Origin: Lysinibacillus mangiferihumi
Lineage (GTDB): Bacteria; Bacillota; Bacilli; Bacillales_A; Planococcaceae
Direction: 5' to 3'
Length of the DNA stretch: 64,000 nucleotides
Assembly (NCBI RefSeq): GCF_003049665.1
Contig: NZ_PYWM01000021.1
Location: forward strand, 1 to 64,000
The notes beneath the pieces were generated by a model. It was given only the letters and a program-made list of their open reading frames with translations. It had not been told where the DNA came from and searched no databases. A program made the position numbers and the translations under genes. Position 1 is the first letter of the stretch. Each line of letters begins with the position of its first letter. Below are positions 25,263-33,390 of this stretch, piece by piece.

Positions 25263-25736
25263 GAATTTGGCTTTGAGGATACGCTCGTAAATGCGAAGTG
25301 CCAACGCTTTTAGCTATTTAGTGGGTGCACGATTTGAAAGGAGAAGCTTGCGTAACGCAACGGATGTCACACCTGCACAAGGCTTGAAATCAGTGGATTA
25401 TTCAACGCTTTCGAAACGTTTAGGTGAGATTGTCGAAAAACTTGAGGACAAGCGTGTTATCCTCGTGGCAGACCGAGCTTATTTTTGATTAATAAAGTGA
25501 ATTGTTATGTGAATAAAGGGCCAAGATTTGGTGATTCGTTTAAAAGAAAATATCCAACTGCACGTAAAAGATCGTTAATACATATGTCTGTAGAAGATTC
25601 CAACATAATGCTGATTTCACCTGCACAATCGGCACAGCGCAAAAAGAAAAAGCGTCATCGTATGGCGGAATTTACGGATTACGAAGGCGCCCTTGTACGC
25701 GTGGTGACCAACCTTTTAAACTGTGAATTGACTTGA
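25263..25736 (+). pseudogene. IS4-type transposase fragments
   Basis: Pieces of a DDE transposase in shifting frames: RSANAFSYLVGARFERRSLR with STLSKRLGEIVEKLEDKRVI and LVADRAYF, then QDLVIRLKENIQLHVK and finally RHRMAEFTDYEGALVRVVTN. The ends are missing. It separates the PlcR-like gene from the signal-peptide gene and may have been inserted between a once adjacent pair. Confidence 0.65.
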
Positions 25737-26018
25737 AGAAGTTGTTTTGGATACATTCCTTTGATACAAATCCTTTTCGGTTACTATACCCAAATAGTAA
25801 TCGAATCCATATTCAATAAATGTGAAATGAAATTGCTTTCGAAATACTAGCAATATGTTTCTATACCTCCTAATAAAAGTTTCCTATCTCAATCAGCTAC
25901 TAATATTTAAATTCAACTGAACTGATAATTACCTCTTACGTCAAAATACGTTAAAAATTAATGCCCATTATACTTGCGTAACTGTAAAATTTAAATTTCC
26001 CGACTATATTTTCCGTAG
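25737..26018. other. Intergenic stretch
   Basis: AT-rich, no RBS-linked frame seen. It probably holds the remaining decayed end of the transposase fragment and spacer before the terminator of the minus-strand peptide gene. Confidence 0.3.
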
Positions 26019-26060
26019 AAAAACCTCCAAAAGCTAGAGTTGAAATCTAACTTTTGGAGG
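26017..26060 (-). terminator. Terminator of the PapR-like gene
   Basis: On the minus strand CCTCCAAAAG (26060-26051) pairs with CTTTTGGAGG (26033-26024), extended by a TAGA/TCTA pairing, and is followed by TTTTTCT. It lies 40 bases beyond the peptide gene's stop, giving that gene a complete transcription unit. Confidence 0.85.
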
Positions 26061-26099
26061 TGCAATACTTAGCGCATATTTATGACCCAAGCAATCTTA

Positions 26100-26192
26100 T
26101 TATATTTCATAAGGTAAATCTAGAGGAAGGGCTATAAAATCACCTGTAATAAGAAAAGCTGCTAATAAACTTACAAATAGTAATTTTTTCAT
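26100..26192 (-). CDS. PapR-like signalling peptide precursor
   Basis: 30 codons from ATG 26192 with GAGGTG eight bases upstream. The N-terminus MKKLLFVSLLAAFLITGDF is a short Sec export signal, and the precursor ends LPLDLPYEI. PapR of the Bacillus cereus group also begins MKKLL and ends in (S/A)DLPFE(F/Y/H), whose last 5-7 residues are imported and bind PlcR. The closing DLPYEI here is a clear variant. PapR is about 48 residues; this one lacks most of the spacer. It has its own TATAAT box and terminator, and it diverges from the biosynthetic operon. Import would need a host oligopeptide permease. Confidence 0.8.
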   Translation of the reverse strand: MKKLLFVSLLAAFLITGDFIALPLDLPYEI

Positions 26193-26404
26193 TTTGTAAT
26201 CACCTCAATTATTCTGTAAATTAACATTTCTTACCCATAATTATACATATATGTTTTTTAAAAAAAATAAAATATAGGAATCCTTATATTTATTTAAGTG
26301 GAAACCCCTTTTAAAAAATAATAAAAACATCATAATTGAAAAATGTAGGTTATTTACATAATTGAAAAGTATAGGTTATTTAATATAAGCGAGGTGCTTT
26401 AAAG
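26193..26404. promoter_or_regulatory. Divergent promoter region of peptide gene and biosynthetic operon
   Basis: Leftward: TATAAT (26245-26240, minus) lies about 47 bases from the peptide start, preceded by the palindrome ACATATATGT (26245-26254); its -35 is poor, as expected for an activated promoter. Rightward: TTGAAA (26336-26341) and CATAAT (26357-26362), spacing 15, would give a leader of about 35 bases that includes the GAGGTG site of the first gene. I could not find a canonical PlcR box (TATGNANNNNTNCATA) by eye. Confidence 0.5.
26331..26382 (+). repeat. Tandem 26-bp direct repeat ahead of the operon
   Basis: Two abutting 26-bp units, 26331-26356 and 26357-26382, begin CATAATTGAAAA and end TAGGTTATTTA and differ at two positions. 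They overlap the proposed -35/-10 region, 23 bases before the first start codon. Probably regulator-binding sites. Confidence 0.8.
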
Positions 26405-27058
26405 TTGGAAGACTATAAATTTAATCATATCTTAGAGATGCTCTTTTCAGGAGAAGAGCTTACTAAGGATGAAAAAATGTGGGCAGAACAAGTAGTTGCC
26501 TTTAAAGAGGCAACTTCAGGACAAATAGGAGCTTATAAGATAGGTTCTGTCCCTGGTTTCAATATTAAAAATTCTCTAGCTTCTACCATTCCAAAGATAG
26601 AGAGATTATTAGAACAATGTCCTAATGAGGGATATGATATTAAACCTGCTCCTAATAAATGGTCCATACATCAGATTGTTGGGCATTTAGCTGATAATGA
26701 GGTTTGTAATTCAATTAGGGTTCGATGTATTTTGACCGAAGAAACGCCAGTGTTAGTGGGGTATGATTCAGATGATTGGCAAAGATGGTTTACTATAAAT
26801 GATATTTGGACCTGTTTTAATCGGTTTAAACAAGAGCGTTTAAATTTAATAGCTTTACTAGAAACCTTACAAGAAAAAGAATGGGAAAGAATGGGGTTTT
26901 TAGATTATAGAGGCAATGAACAATTGCGTGTATTGTTAGGCGTGCTAGCAGGTCATGATGAAAATCATATAGGACAGTTAACTAGAACACTTCGGTATGT
27001 GGAAGAAAATCTAGCTATTATCAATAGTAATAAAAGTTGTACTAACAAAGGGAGTTGA
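26405..27058 (+). CDS. DinB-family protein, first gene of the biosynthetic operon
   Basis: 217 residues from TTG 26405 (GAGGTG, eight bases upstream). After about 55 residues it has the DinB four-helix pattern: PAPNKWSIHQIVGHLADNEV with the first metal His, and LLGVLAGHDENHIGQLTRTL with the other two. DinB proteins bind a divalent metal and include bacillithiol- or mycothiol-dependent transferases. It may open or conjugate a reactive intermediate, or give self-protection (inference). It overlaps the next gene's region by a few bases. Confidence 0.75.
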   Translation: MEDYKFNHILEMLFSGEELTKDEKMWAEQVVAFKEATSGQIGAYKIGSVPGFNIKNSLASTIPKIERLLEQCPNEGYDIKPAPNKWSIHQIVGHLADNEVCNSIRVRCILTEETPVLVGYDSDDWQRWFTINDIWTCFNRFKQERLNLIALLETLQEKEWERMGFLDYRGNEQLRVLLGVLAGHDENHIGQLTRTLRYVEENLAIINSNKSCTNKGS

Positions 27059-27063
27059 TATAT

Positions 27064-28269
27064 TTGACTTATTTACAACTTAAAGAAGAAATTATAGATA
27101 ATGATCTTTGTACTAGTTGTGGGGCATGTGTAGCTGTTTGCCCTGCTAATATAATCCAATTAAATAAAAATAGTATACCTAATGTTTACTTAGATTCTAA
27201 ATCTTTATCGGAGGTTTGTGGATCATGTAATCTTTGTAGAGATATATGTCCAGGTAAAGAAACAGATGTACCTGCATCTGAGTTATCACTGTTTGGACGT
27301 ACAAGAACATCTACTGAACGTTGGACAGGAATTATAAATGAAACTAATTTAGTTTCAGTTGTAGATCCCAATGTACGTAATCATGCTACTGCTGGTGGAG
27401 CCGTAACTGGTTTATTAATTACCGCACTACGTTCTGGGTTAATTGATGCAGCACTAGTTATTGATCGTGATAAAGAGAAACCTTGGATTCCCCAAGCAAT
27501 ATTGACTAATGACGAAGAAACTATAATTAAATGTGCCCAATCCACATATTGTATAGCCCCAAATTTACATCTATTAAATGATACAAGATATGAAAGTGTA
27601 GGTGTAGTGGGCTTAGCTTGTGAAATCCAGGCTATCAGGAAAATGCAGAGGAATCCGGAAACAGAGGCCTTAGGGAAAAAAATTGTATTTTCAATTGAGA
27701 TAGGGTGTTCATCTAATACTAAATTATCTGGGACAGAACATCTTATAACTGATATTTTGAACATTCCTTTAGATGAGGTTTCTGATGTTAGATATCGTGA
27801 TGGAGACTACCCAGGAGAGTTTACCGTATATACTAAAAATAATGAGTCGAATTCATTACCTTTTTTTGAATTAGTTGAAGAATTCAAAAAATTCAAAACA
27901 TTCAGGTGTTTATCTTGTAGGGACTGGTGGTCTGGAGTTGCTGATATATCTGTTTCAGATGGAGATCCTAATATATATGCGTCTAGTCAGTATGGTATTC
28001 TTCCAAGTAGATTTTCAATGGTTGCAACTAGAACAGAAATTGGACAGAGATTACTTGAACTAGGAATATTAATGGGAATCTTGGTAGCAGAACCAACAAA
28101 ATTTGATCCAGAAGAAAGTTTAGGTTTACAGAGAAAAAGATTCCGTAGTGCAAGTTATAAAAGAAAATATCCTAATGGAGTACCAGATTCTTCTGTATTG
28201 TTTAATGATAATGATGGTGAAAGGGAAGACGATGAAGTAATTGCGAAGATGTCTAACCGTATTACTTAA
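27064..28269 (+). CDS. FrhB/FdhB-type iron-sulfur flavoprotein
   Basis: 401 residues from TTG 27064 (nine bases after GGGAG; TTG 27055 sits too close). Two 4Fe-4S motifs come first: C16-x2-C19-x2-C22-x3-CP and C52-x2-C55-x2-C58-x3-CP. Then follow the FrhB N-domain and the C-domain with FRCLSCRDWW and VADISVSDGDP. The family holds F420 hydrogenase beta subunits and ferredoxin-dependent reductases such as BciB-type chlorophyllide vinyl reductase. In this operon a reduction of a C=C bond or removal of a hydroxyl from a cyclic precursor is plausible, but the substrate is unknown. Confidence 0.8.
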   Translation: MTYLQLKEEIIDNDLCTSCGACVAVCPANIIQLNKNSIPNVYLDSKSLSEVCGSCNLCRDICPGKETDVPASELSLFGRTRTSTERWTGIINETNLVSVVDPNVRNHATAGGAVTGLLITALRSGLIDAALVIDRDKEKPWIPQAILTNDEETIIKCAQSTYCIAPNLHLLNDTRYESVGVVGLACEIQAIRKMQRNPETEALGKKIVFSIEIGCSSNTKLSGTEHLITDILNIPLDEVSDVRYRDGDYPGEFTVYTKNNESNSLPFFELVEEFKKFKTFRCLSCRDWWSGVADISVSDGDPNIYASSQYGILPSRFSMVATRTEIGQRLLELGILMGILVAEPTKFDPEESLGLQRKRFRSASYKRKYPNGVPDSSVLFNDNDGEREDDEVIAKMSNRIT

Positions 28270-28304
28270 TACTCAGATTTTATTATGAAGAAGGAATGAT
28301 TTTT

Positions 28305-29675
28305 TTGGAGTTGAATAAAATTACAGTTTCCCCGATTAAAGAATCAAGTAAAAGCATTTATTGGCATCCCCCAGGAGATAAGTCTATTAGTCAACGTGCT
28401 ACTTTTTTAGCTAGTTTAGCAGAAGGAACTAGTCGAATATCAGATATATTGTGGTCAGAAGATACAGTAAATAATTTAATCGCCCTTAAGAAATTGGGGG
28501 TAGGTATAGAAATTGATAATAATGATGTTTTGGTGACTGGTGTAGGTAAATTTGGTTATAGAGCATCAAATAATACTGTTTATTTAGGGAATTCTGCTAC
28601 GTCATCTCGTATTATGATTTCACTACTTAGTGCTCAAAAGGGGAGATTTAAGGTTGATGGCAATAAAATGTTACGTAATCGCCCTATGGAATGGGTTGTA
28701 GAACCTTTAAAGGATATGGGGGCGCAAATTGAGTGGTTGAATAATTATGGATGTCTCCCTGTGGGAATTACTGGGTCTAGACTAGATGGGATGCATCATC
28801 GAATTAAGGTGTCTAGTGCACAAGCGGTATCTGCATTACTTTACGCAGCGTTATTGGCAGATAAGAAGACTCGTATTTATAAAAAGACTAAAGCAAGAGA
28901 TCATACAGAACGAATTTTTAAATATTTTGACCTTGATTTGATAGATACAGGAGATTATCTTGAGTTAACTCCTCCTGAAAAAATATTACCACATGATATC
29001 TTTGTACCAGGTGACATATCGTCAGCGGCATTTCTCATTGGTTTAGTGGCTATGCAAAAATCATCGGGTTTAGAGTTAACAGTAAAAAAAGTTAATCTTA
29101 ATCCAACACGAACAGGATTCTTAGAAATTCTTCAGAGGATGGGAGCAGATTTAACTATAATAAATCAAGGTGAATTATGCGGAGAGCCGATAGGAGAAGT
29201 AATTATCCGTTCGGGAAGTGAGCTTTCGGGTGTAAAAGTTTCAGGTGATGTGTTTGTACAGAGCATGATAGATGAAATACCTATACTTGCTGCAGTTGCA
29301 GCTACAGCTAAAGGTGAAACTGTAATTACAGATGCATTTGAATTAGCTAATAAAGATACTAATCGTATTATAACAACTATTGAATTACTAAATAACTTTG
29401 GCATAGAAGCTTATCCTATTGAGGGGGGATTAGTAGTTACACCAGGAGAATTTACTAGCCCAGGGAACTTAGAAGTACCTAATGATCATAGAATATCAAT
29501 GGTCGCTATGATTATTGCAAGCTTTTGTAATAAAAAAACAGAAATTTATAATTGGGATACTGTTCGTGTTTCTTTTCCAGGTTTTTTAGAGGCTTTCAAT
29601 CTTATAGGATTAGCTTCAACAGATGATGATTCAAGTTCATTAGGTCCTAGTATTTATATGGAGATGGTGGAGTGA
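28305..29675 (+). CDS. EPSP-synthase-fold enzyme (AroA-like) of the operon
   Basis: From TTG 28305 (AAGAAGGA at good spacing) it has 456 residues, slightly longer than the usual 430. It keeps most EPSP synthase sites: HPPGDKSISQR (Lys26), LGNSATSSR (94-102), RNRPM (124-128), SSAQ (170-173), GDISSAAFLIG, the catalytic Asp in MIDEIPILAA, and DHRISM near the end. The usual RVKESDR is replaced by ANKDTNR, so the Glu is Asp. The family transfers enolpyruvate from PEP to shikimate-3-phosphate. No other shikimate genes are here, so either a modified substrate is used or it is a resistant copy of the target. Confidence 0.85.
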   Translation: MELNKITVSPIKESSKSIYWHPPGDKSISQRATFLASLAEGTSRISDILWSEDTVNNLIALKKLGVGIEIDNNDVLVTGVGKFGYRASNNTVYLGNSATSSRIMISLLSAQKGRFKVDGNKMLRNRPMEWVVEPLKDMGAQIEWLNNYGCLPVGITGSRLDGMHHRIKVSSAQAVSALLYAALLADKKTRIYKKTKARDHTERIFKYFDLDLIDTGDYLELTPPEKILPHDIFVPGDISSAAFLIGLVAMQKSSGLELTVKKVNLNPTRTGFLEILQRMGADLTIINQGELCGEPIGEVIIRSGSELSGVKVSGDVFVQSMIDEIPILAAVAATAKGETVITDAFELANKDTNRIITTIELLNNFGIEAYPIEGGLVVTPGEFTSPGNLEVPNDHRISMVAMIIASFCNKKTEIYNWDTVRVSFPGFLEAFNLIGLASTDDDSSSLGPSIYMEMVE

Positions 29676-30424
29676 TGAAAAAAACAGTTGTAATTTTAGG
29701 GGGAGCAGGGTTTATTGGAAGAAGTATAGCAAAGTGTTTTGGGAAAGATGGATATTCTATAAGTTTATTAGACAAGGACGAAGAAGCATTAAATTCTGCT
29801 ACAACGTTTTTACGAGATCTTGGAATAGAATGTTATCCGAAAAAGGTAGACGCTCTTAATGAAAAACAATTAAAACAAGAAGCAAATAATTTGTTTGAGG
29901 AATTTGGATCTATAGCAGTTTTAGTTAGTGCAATAGGCTATTCACCAAAATTAAATGGAAAACGGCCAAATACTTTAGATATACAAGGTGAAGAGTGGAG
30001 ATTAGTAATGGATATTAATCTAAATGCAGTATATTACGGCATTTCAGCTTTTCTACCGAAAATGTTGGCAAGTAAAGGTGGACGCATAGTTATTATTTCT
30101 TCTGTGGCTGGCTTGGCTGGCTCTTTAACGGCGGGAATACATTATTGTGCAGCGAAATCAGCTTTAGTTGGATTGACAAAATCATTAGCTACAGAATTTG
30201 CATCTGAGGGTATATTAGTGAATTCTGTAGCCCCAGGAAAAATAGAAAATTCTGACTGGGGGGATGATTCATATGAGATAGAAAAATATACAAGTACGGT
30301 TCCTTTAGGACGACTTGCGAAAGTAGAAGAAGTATCGGAAGTCATAAAGTTCTTAGGGAGTGAAAAAAATACTTATATAACCGGAAAAGTTGTAACTATA
30401 GATGGTGGACGGACCCCTATCTAA
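29675..30424 (+). CDS. Short-chain dehydrogenase/reductase
   Basis: 249-250 residues, the classic SDR length. NAD(P)-binding loop ILGGAGFIGRSIA; acidic residue D after strand 2 (LLDKDEEAL) suggests NAD(H). Catalytic Ser in IVIISSVAGLAG, then Tyr and Lys in HYCAAKSALVG. The C-terminal ITGKVVTIDGG is typical. ATG 29675 overlaps the stop of the previous gene, so it is coupled. It likely oxidises or reduces a ring hydroxyl/ketone, as BacC does in bacilysin biosynthesis (analogy). Confidence 0.88.
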   Translation: MKKTVVILGGAGFIGRSIAKCFGKDGYSISLLDKDEEALNSATTFLRDLGIECYPKKVDALNEKQLKQEANNLFEEFGSIAVLVSAIGYSPKLNGKRPNTLDIQGEEWRLVMDINLNAVYYGISAFLPKMLASKGGRIVIISSVAGLAGSLTAGIHYCAAKSALVGLTKSLATEFASEGILVNSVAPGKIENSDWGDDSYEIEKYTSTVPLGRLAKVEEVSEVIKFLGSEKNTYITGKVVTIDGGRTPI

Positions 30425-30446
30425 ATAAATAGGAGATGATTGTAGT

Positions 30447-31202
30447 TTGATAAATAATAAAAGTTTATTAAATATTCCGTGGGTAGATTTAAATTCAAAC
30501 CAACCAGATTTTATGATTATTGCAACGGGAAGTATTGAACAACACGGACCACATTTACCTCTTGGCGCTGATTTTTTTGTAGCCAATAGGATTGCTCAAG
30601 AAATTACAAAGCGCTATTCTGCTGTACAGCTACCTTTTACATCAGTAGGTGTAAATTTTATGTTTGAAGATTGGCCGGGTACGATTAGTATTTCAGCAGA
30701 AACGTACACTAATTTAATTATTGAAATTGGAGAAAAGGCTAGGAGAATTTGTCAACGAATTTTGATAATTAATGGGCATGATGAGAATCAACCGTCCCTA
30801 ATAACAGCCTCTCAACGATTAGTTAAGGAATATGGAATGGAAGTAGTAGTCCTTGAATGGGCAGAGTTTGTTCTCGATATCCTTCGAAATATTTGCGAAT
30901 CTAAGTATGAAATGCATGCAGGTGAAGGGCTGACATCGATTTTCCTCCATTGGTTTCCTGAAATGGTAATAAAAGAAAATATTGAAAAAGGTGCTTCTGT
31001 TATTGGTGGTATAATCTCGGATGATATTCATCTTGATCATAGAGCATATAACCCACAAATAATAAGTAAAAATAATGGAAGTACAGGTGTATTTGGAGAT
31101 CCTACTATAGCTAATGAAGATAAAGGCTCAAAAATAGCAGAAGCTTTAATAAAGCGTGTTAATGAATTAATAGAAGAATTAAATTGGGGGACAGCTAAGT
31201 GA
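30447..31202 (+). CDS. Creatininase-family amidohydrolase
   Basis: 251 residues from TTG 30447 (AGGAGATG). All metal-binding signatures of the creatininase/MftE/ArfB superfamily are present: GSIEQHGPHLPLGAD (residues 28-42), IINGHDEN (about 107-114) and MHAGEGLTS (about 154-162). These are Zn/Mn enzymes that hydrolyse amide or lactam bonds. In cofactor pathways they trim peptides (MftE) or deformylate (ArfB). Here it may open a lactam or release a protected amine. Its last four bases overlap the aminotransferase start. Confidence 0.85.
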   Translation: MINNKSLLNIPWVDLNSNQPDFMIIATGSIEQHGPHLPLGADFFVANRIAQEITKRYSAVQLPFTSVGVNFMFEDWPGTISISAETYTNLIIEIGEKARRICQRILIINGHDENQPSLITASQRLVKEYGMEVVVLEWAEFVLDILRNICESKYEMHAGEGLTSIFLHWFPEMVIKENIEKGASVIGGIISDDIHLDHRAYNPQIISKNNGSTGVFGDPTIANEDKGSKIAEALIKRVNELIEELNWGTAK

Positions 31203-32524
31203 CAAAAAAGAAAATTATAGATATTGTTTCAAATTTAGAATCCCCTTCCACATCTGAAATAATTTCTAATGATACTAAATTAGATTGGGAGAAAGGTTTA
31301 AATTTTTGCGTATGGACTGAAGAAGGGACAGAATATATAGATTTGACCGCTGGGTCAGGGGTACATAATGTGGGATATAATAATTCAAAGGTTAATGAAG
31401 AAATTATCAAACAACTTCAATCTCTTTCTCATACAGGGTGGCAATTTCCTACTCGTTCTCGAGCGACACTTTTGGAAAAGTTATGCAATATACTTCCTTT
31501 TAAAAATCCAAAATTTATATTTACTGTTACTGGATCTGAGGCGGTAGAGGCTGCATTAAAATTGTCGCGCCTTGTCAAGGGAAAATCGGCCGTATTGAGC
31601 TTTCAAGGTGGATTTCATGGTAAAACAGGTGGTTCCCTAGCTGTAACTGCAAATCCGAAGCTACGTGACAAAGTTACAAATTATGCTGCTGATATTATTC
31701 GCCTACCTTTTCCGGAAGATGATGCTTTACGCAGACATGGTTATAATGTGCCTTCTGTGGATGAATATCTAAAGTGGATTAAGCGCTTTATTTTGCATCC
31801 AGATTTCCCACTAGATCAAGTTGCAGGCATTATAGTGGAACCGATACAAGGCTCTTCTGGAATGACTGCTGCTCCACCTAATTTTCTTAAAGCACTTAGA
31901 AAATTAACAAGCGATGAAGATATGTTATTAATAATGGATGAAATATATACAGGTTTTGGTAGAACAGGGAAAATGTTCGGTTTCCAACATGATGATATTA
32001 TTCCGGATATCGTAATAATGGGAAAATCGTTAGGTGGAGGGTTACCTATTTCTGTAGTAGCAGCCCCTTCTGATCTAATGAATAAAATGCCGGCATATAA
32101 ACAAACTAGTACATTTTCAGGTCATCCAGTAGCATGTGCAGCTGGTTCTAAAGTTCTTGAAATAATAGTAGATGATAATCTTTCACAGAATGCTTTAGAA
32201 AGAGGAGAACAATTTAGGGAAAGGTTAGAAGAAATAAATACTCTGCTTTTGAAGGAAAGCAAAATTCACTTTGTTGTTACAGGTAAAGGGCTAATGTTGG
32301 GGCTTCATATTGAAGCAGATACATCTGCTGATTCTGAGAGAATTGCTAGAGTTCTAAACGATTGCCTAAAAGAACAATTCGTCATTTGTTTATTAGGAGG
32401 CACTTTTAATAATGTTATTAAAATTACCCCACCACTTACTTTAACTCCTGATGATGTAGATATGATCTGCGATCGTTTTATTTTAGCTGTTAAGAAAATG
32501 CTTTACCTTGAGTCAATTTCGTAA
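31199..32524 (+). CDS. Class III PLP aminotransferase
   Basis: 441 residues from GTG 31199, in a GTGA overlap with the previous stop. The fold-type I signature is clear: TGSEAVEAALKLSR, SFQGGFHGKTGGSLA, LLIMDEIYTGFGRTG, and VIMGKSLGGGLP with PLP Lys276. The class includes ornithine, 4-aminobutyrate and diaminobutyrate aminotransferases that act on omega or ring ketones. Probably installs the amino group on the product made by the preceding SDR or enolpyruvyl enzyme. Confidence 0.9.
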   Translation: MTKKKIIDIVSNLESPSTSEIISNDTKLDWEKGLNFCVWTEEGTEYIDLTAGSGVHNVGYNNSKVNEEIIKQLQSLSHTGWQFPTRSRATLLEKLCNILPFKNPKFIFTVTGSEAVEAALKLSRLVKGKSAVLSFQGGFHGKTGGSLAVTANPKLRDKVTNYAADIIRLPFPEDDALRRHGYNVPSVDEYLKWIKRFILHPDFPLDQVAGIIVEPIQGSSGMTAAPPNFLKALRKLTSDEDMLLIMDEIYTGFGRTGKMFGFQHDDIIPDIVIMGKSLGGGLPISVVAAPSDLMNKMPAYKQTSTFSGHPVACAAGSKVLEIIVDDNLSQNALERGEQFRERLEEINTLLLKESKIHFVVTGKGLMLGLHIEADTSADSERIARVLNDCLKEQFVICLLGGTFNNVIKITPPLTLTPDDVDMICDRFILAVKKMLYLESIS

Positions 32525-32542
32525 AGGAAAAGAGGCTAATTT

Positions 32543-33367
32543 ATGAGTAGTTTCTGGATGGCACGTGTATTTTATAACGAAGGTATTTCAGGAAATCTAA
32601 CAGGAGTTGTTCAGTTAGAAAAGGATATAGGAGATATTGCCAGTAAAAAAATGGCTACTAGATTACAGTTGCCAGATACAGCATTTATTTGGAAAGAAAA
32701 TTCAATGAAACATAGAACATATTCTCCATATGAAGAGTTGGAATTTTGTACGCAGACTTTGCTAGCTACGGGAGCAGTACAAAAAATACAATCTAAAAAT
32801 CTCGAACGTTTCGAATTTGAAGGAGCTACAGGATTAATCTCTGTATTCACACAAGGGGATGACATTTGGTGGATTGAACAAACTCCTGGCGAGATTTCAC
32901 CTTATTATAATTATGACGTTTTGAATGAGTTAAGTATATCTAAAAATATATTAGGTGGAATGCTTGGGGTTGGAGGTAATGGTCGAAAGAGACTTTATAT
33001 TCCGATAAACTCGGAGGAAAATCTGTATATTGTTCACTTGAAACCTTCTTTAGTTATGAATATATGCCAACGTATGGGTATAAATGGAATTGTTTTATTT
33101 GTGAAAAAGGACCAATCAAATGTTTTATTAAGGGTATTCACTACGTCATTAGCAGGCAATGAAGATGCTGCCACGGGTGGTGCAGCATTAGGCCTGTTGG
33201 GATATAATCAACTTTTTTCTTTTGGTCTATCTAATAACATACGAGTAGATCAAGGGCATATAGATTCTTCAAGTAGAGGGTGTATCTACCTGAAAAATGA
33301 TGTTGAGAATAACCAAAATTTAATAGGTTCTAAGGTGGATGTACTAATAGAAGGATTAATTTTATAA
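32543..33367 (+). CDS. PhzF-family isomerase-like protein
   Basis: 274 residues; PhzF proteins have 260-300. Two-domain diaminopimelate-epimerase-like fold: GNLTGVVQL, LPDTAFIW, and YSPYEELEFC with the catalytic Glu64 at the right place; in the second half EDAATGGAALGLLG. The normally invariant GHAT after CxxC-type Cys is TQTL. PhzF moves double bonds and protonates in phenazine synthesis from a chorismate-derived diene. A related isomerisation on a cyclohexadienyl intermediate is possible. Confidence 0.8.
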   Translation: MSSFWMARVFYNEGISGNLTGVVQLEKDIGDIASKKMATRLQLPDTAFIWKENSMKHRTYSPYEELEFCTQTLLATGAVQKIQSKNLERFEFEGATGLISVFTQGDDIWWIEQTPGEISPYYNYDVLNELSISKNILGGMLGVGGNGRKRLYIPINSEENLYIVHLKPSLVMNICQRMGINGIVLFVKKDQSNVLLRVFTTSLAGNEDAATGGAALGLLGYNQLFSFGLSNNIRVDQGHIDSSSRGCIYLKNDVENNQNLIGSKVDVLIEGLIL

Positions 33368-33390
33368 AATCTAACGTGAAAGGAAAATAG

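Noticed and set aside
26362-26389. Promoter TTGAAA-16-TATAAG just before the first operon gene
   Set aside because: Its transcript would start at about 26396, after most of the RBS. The upstream pair in the first repeat unit fits better.
26193-26404. Canonical PlcR box (TATGNANNNNTNCATA)
   Set aside because: Searched by eye on both strands; only the 10-bp palindrome ACATATATGT was found, which does not fit the consensus.
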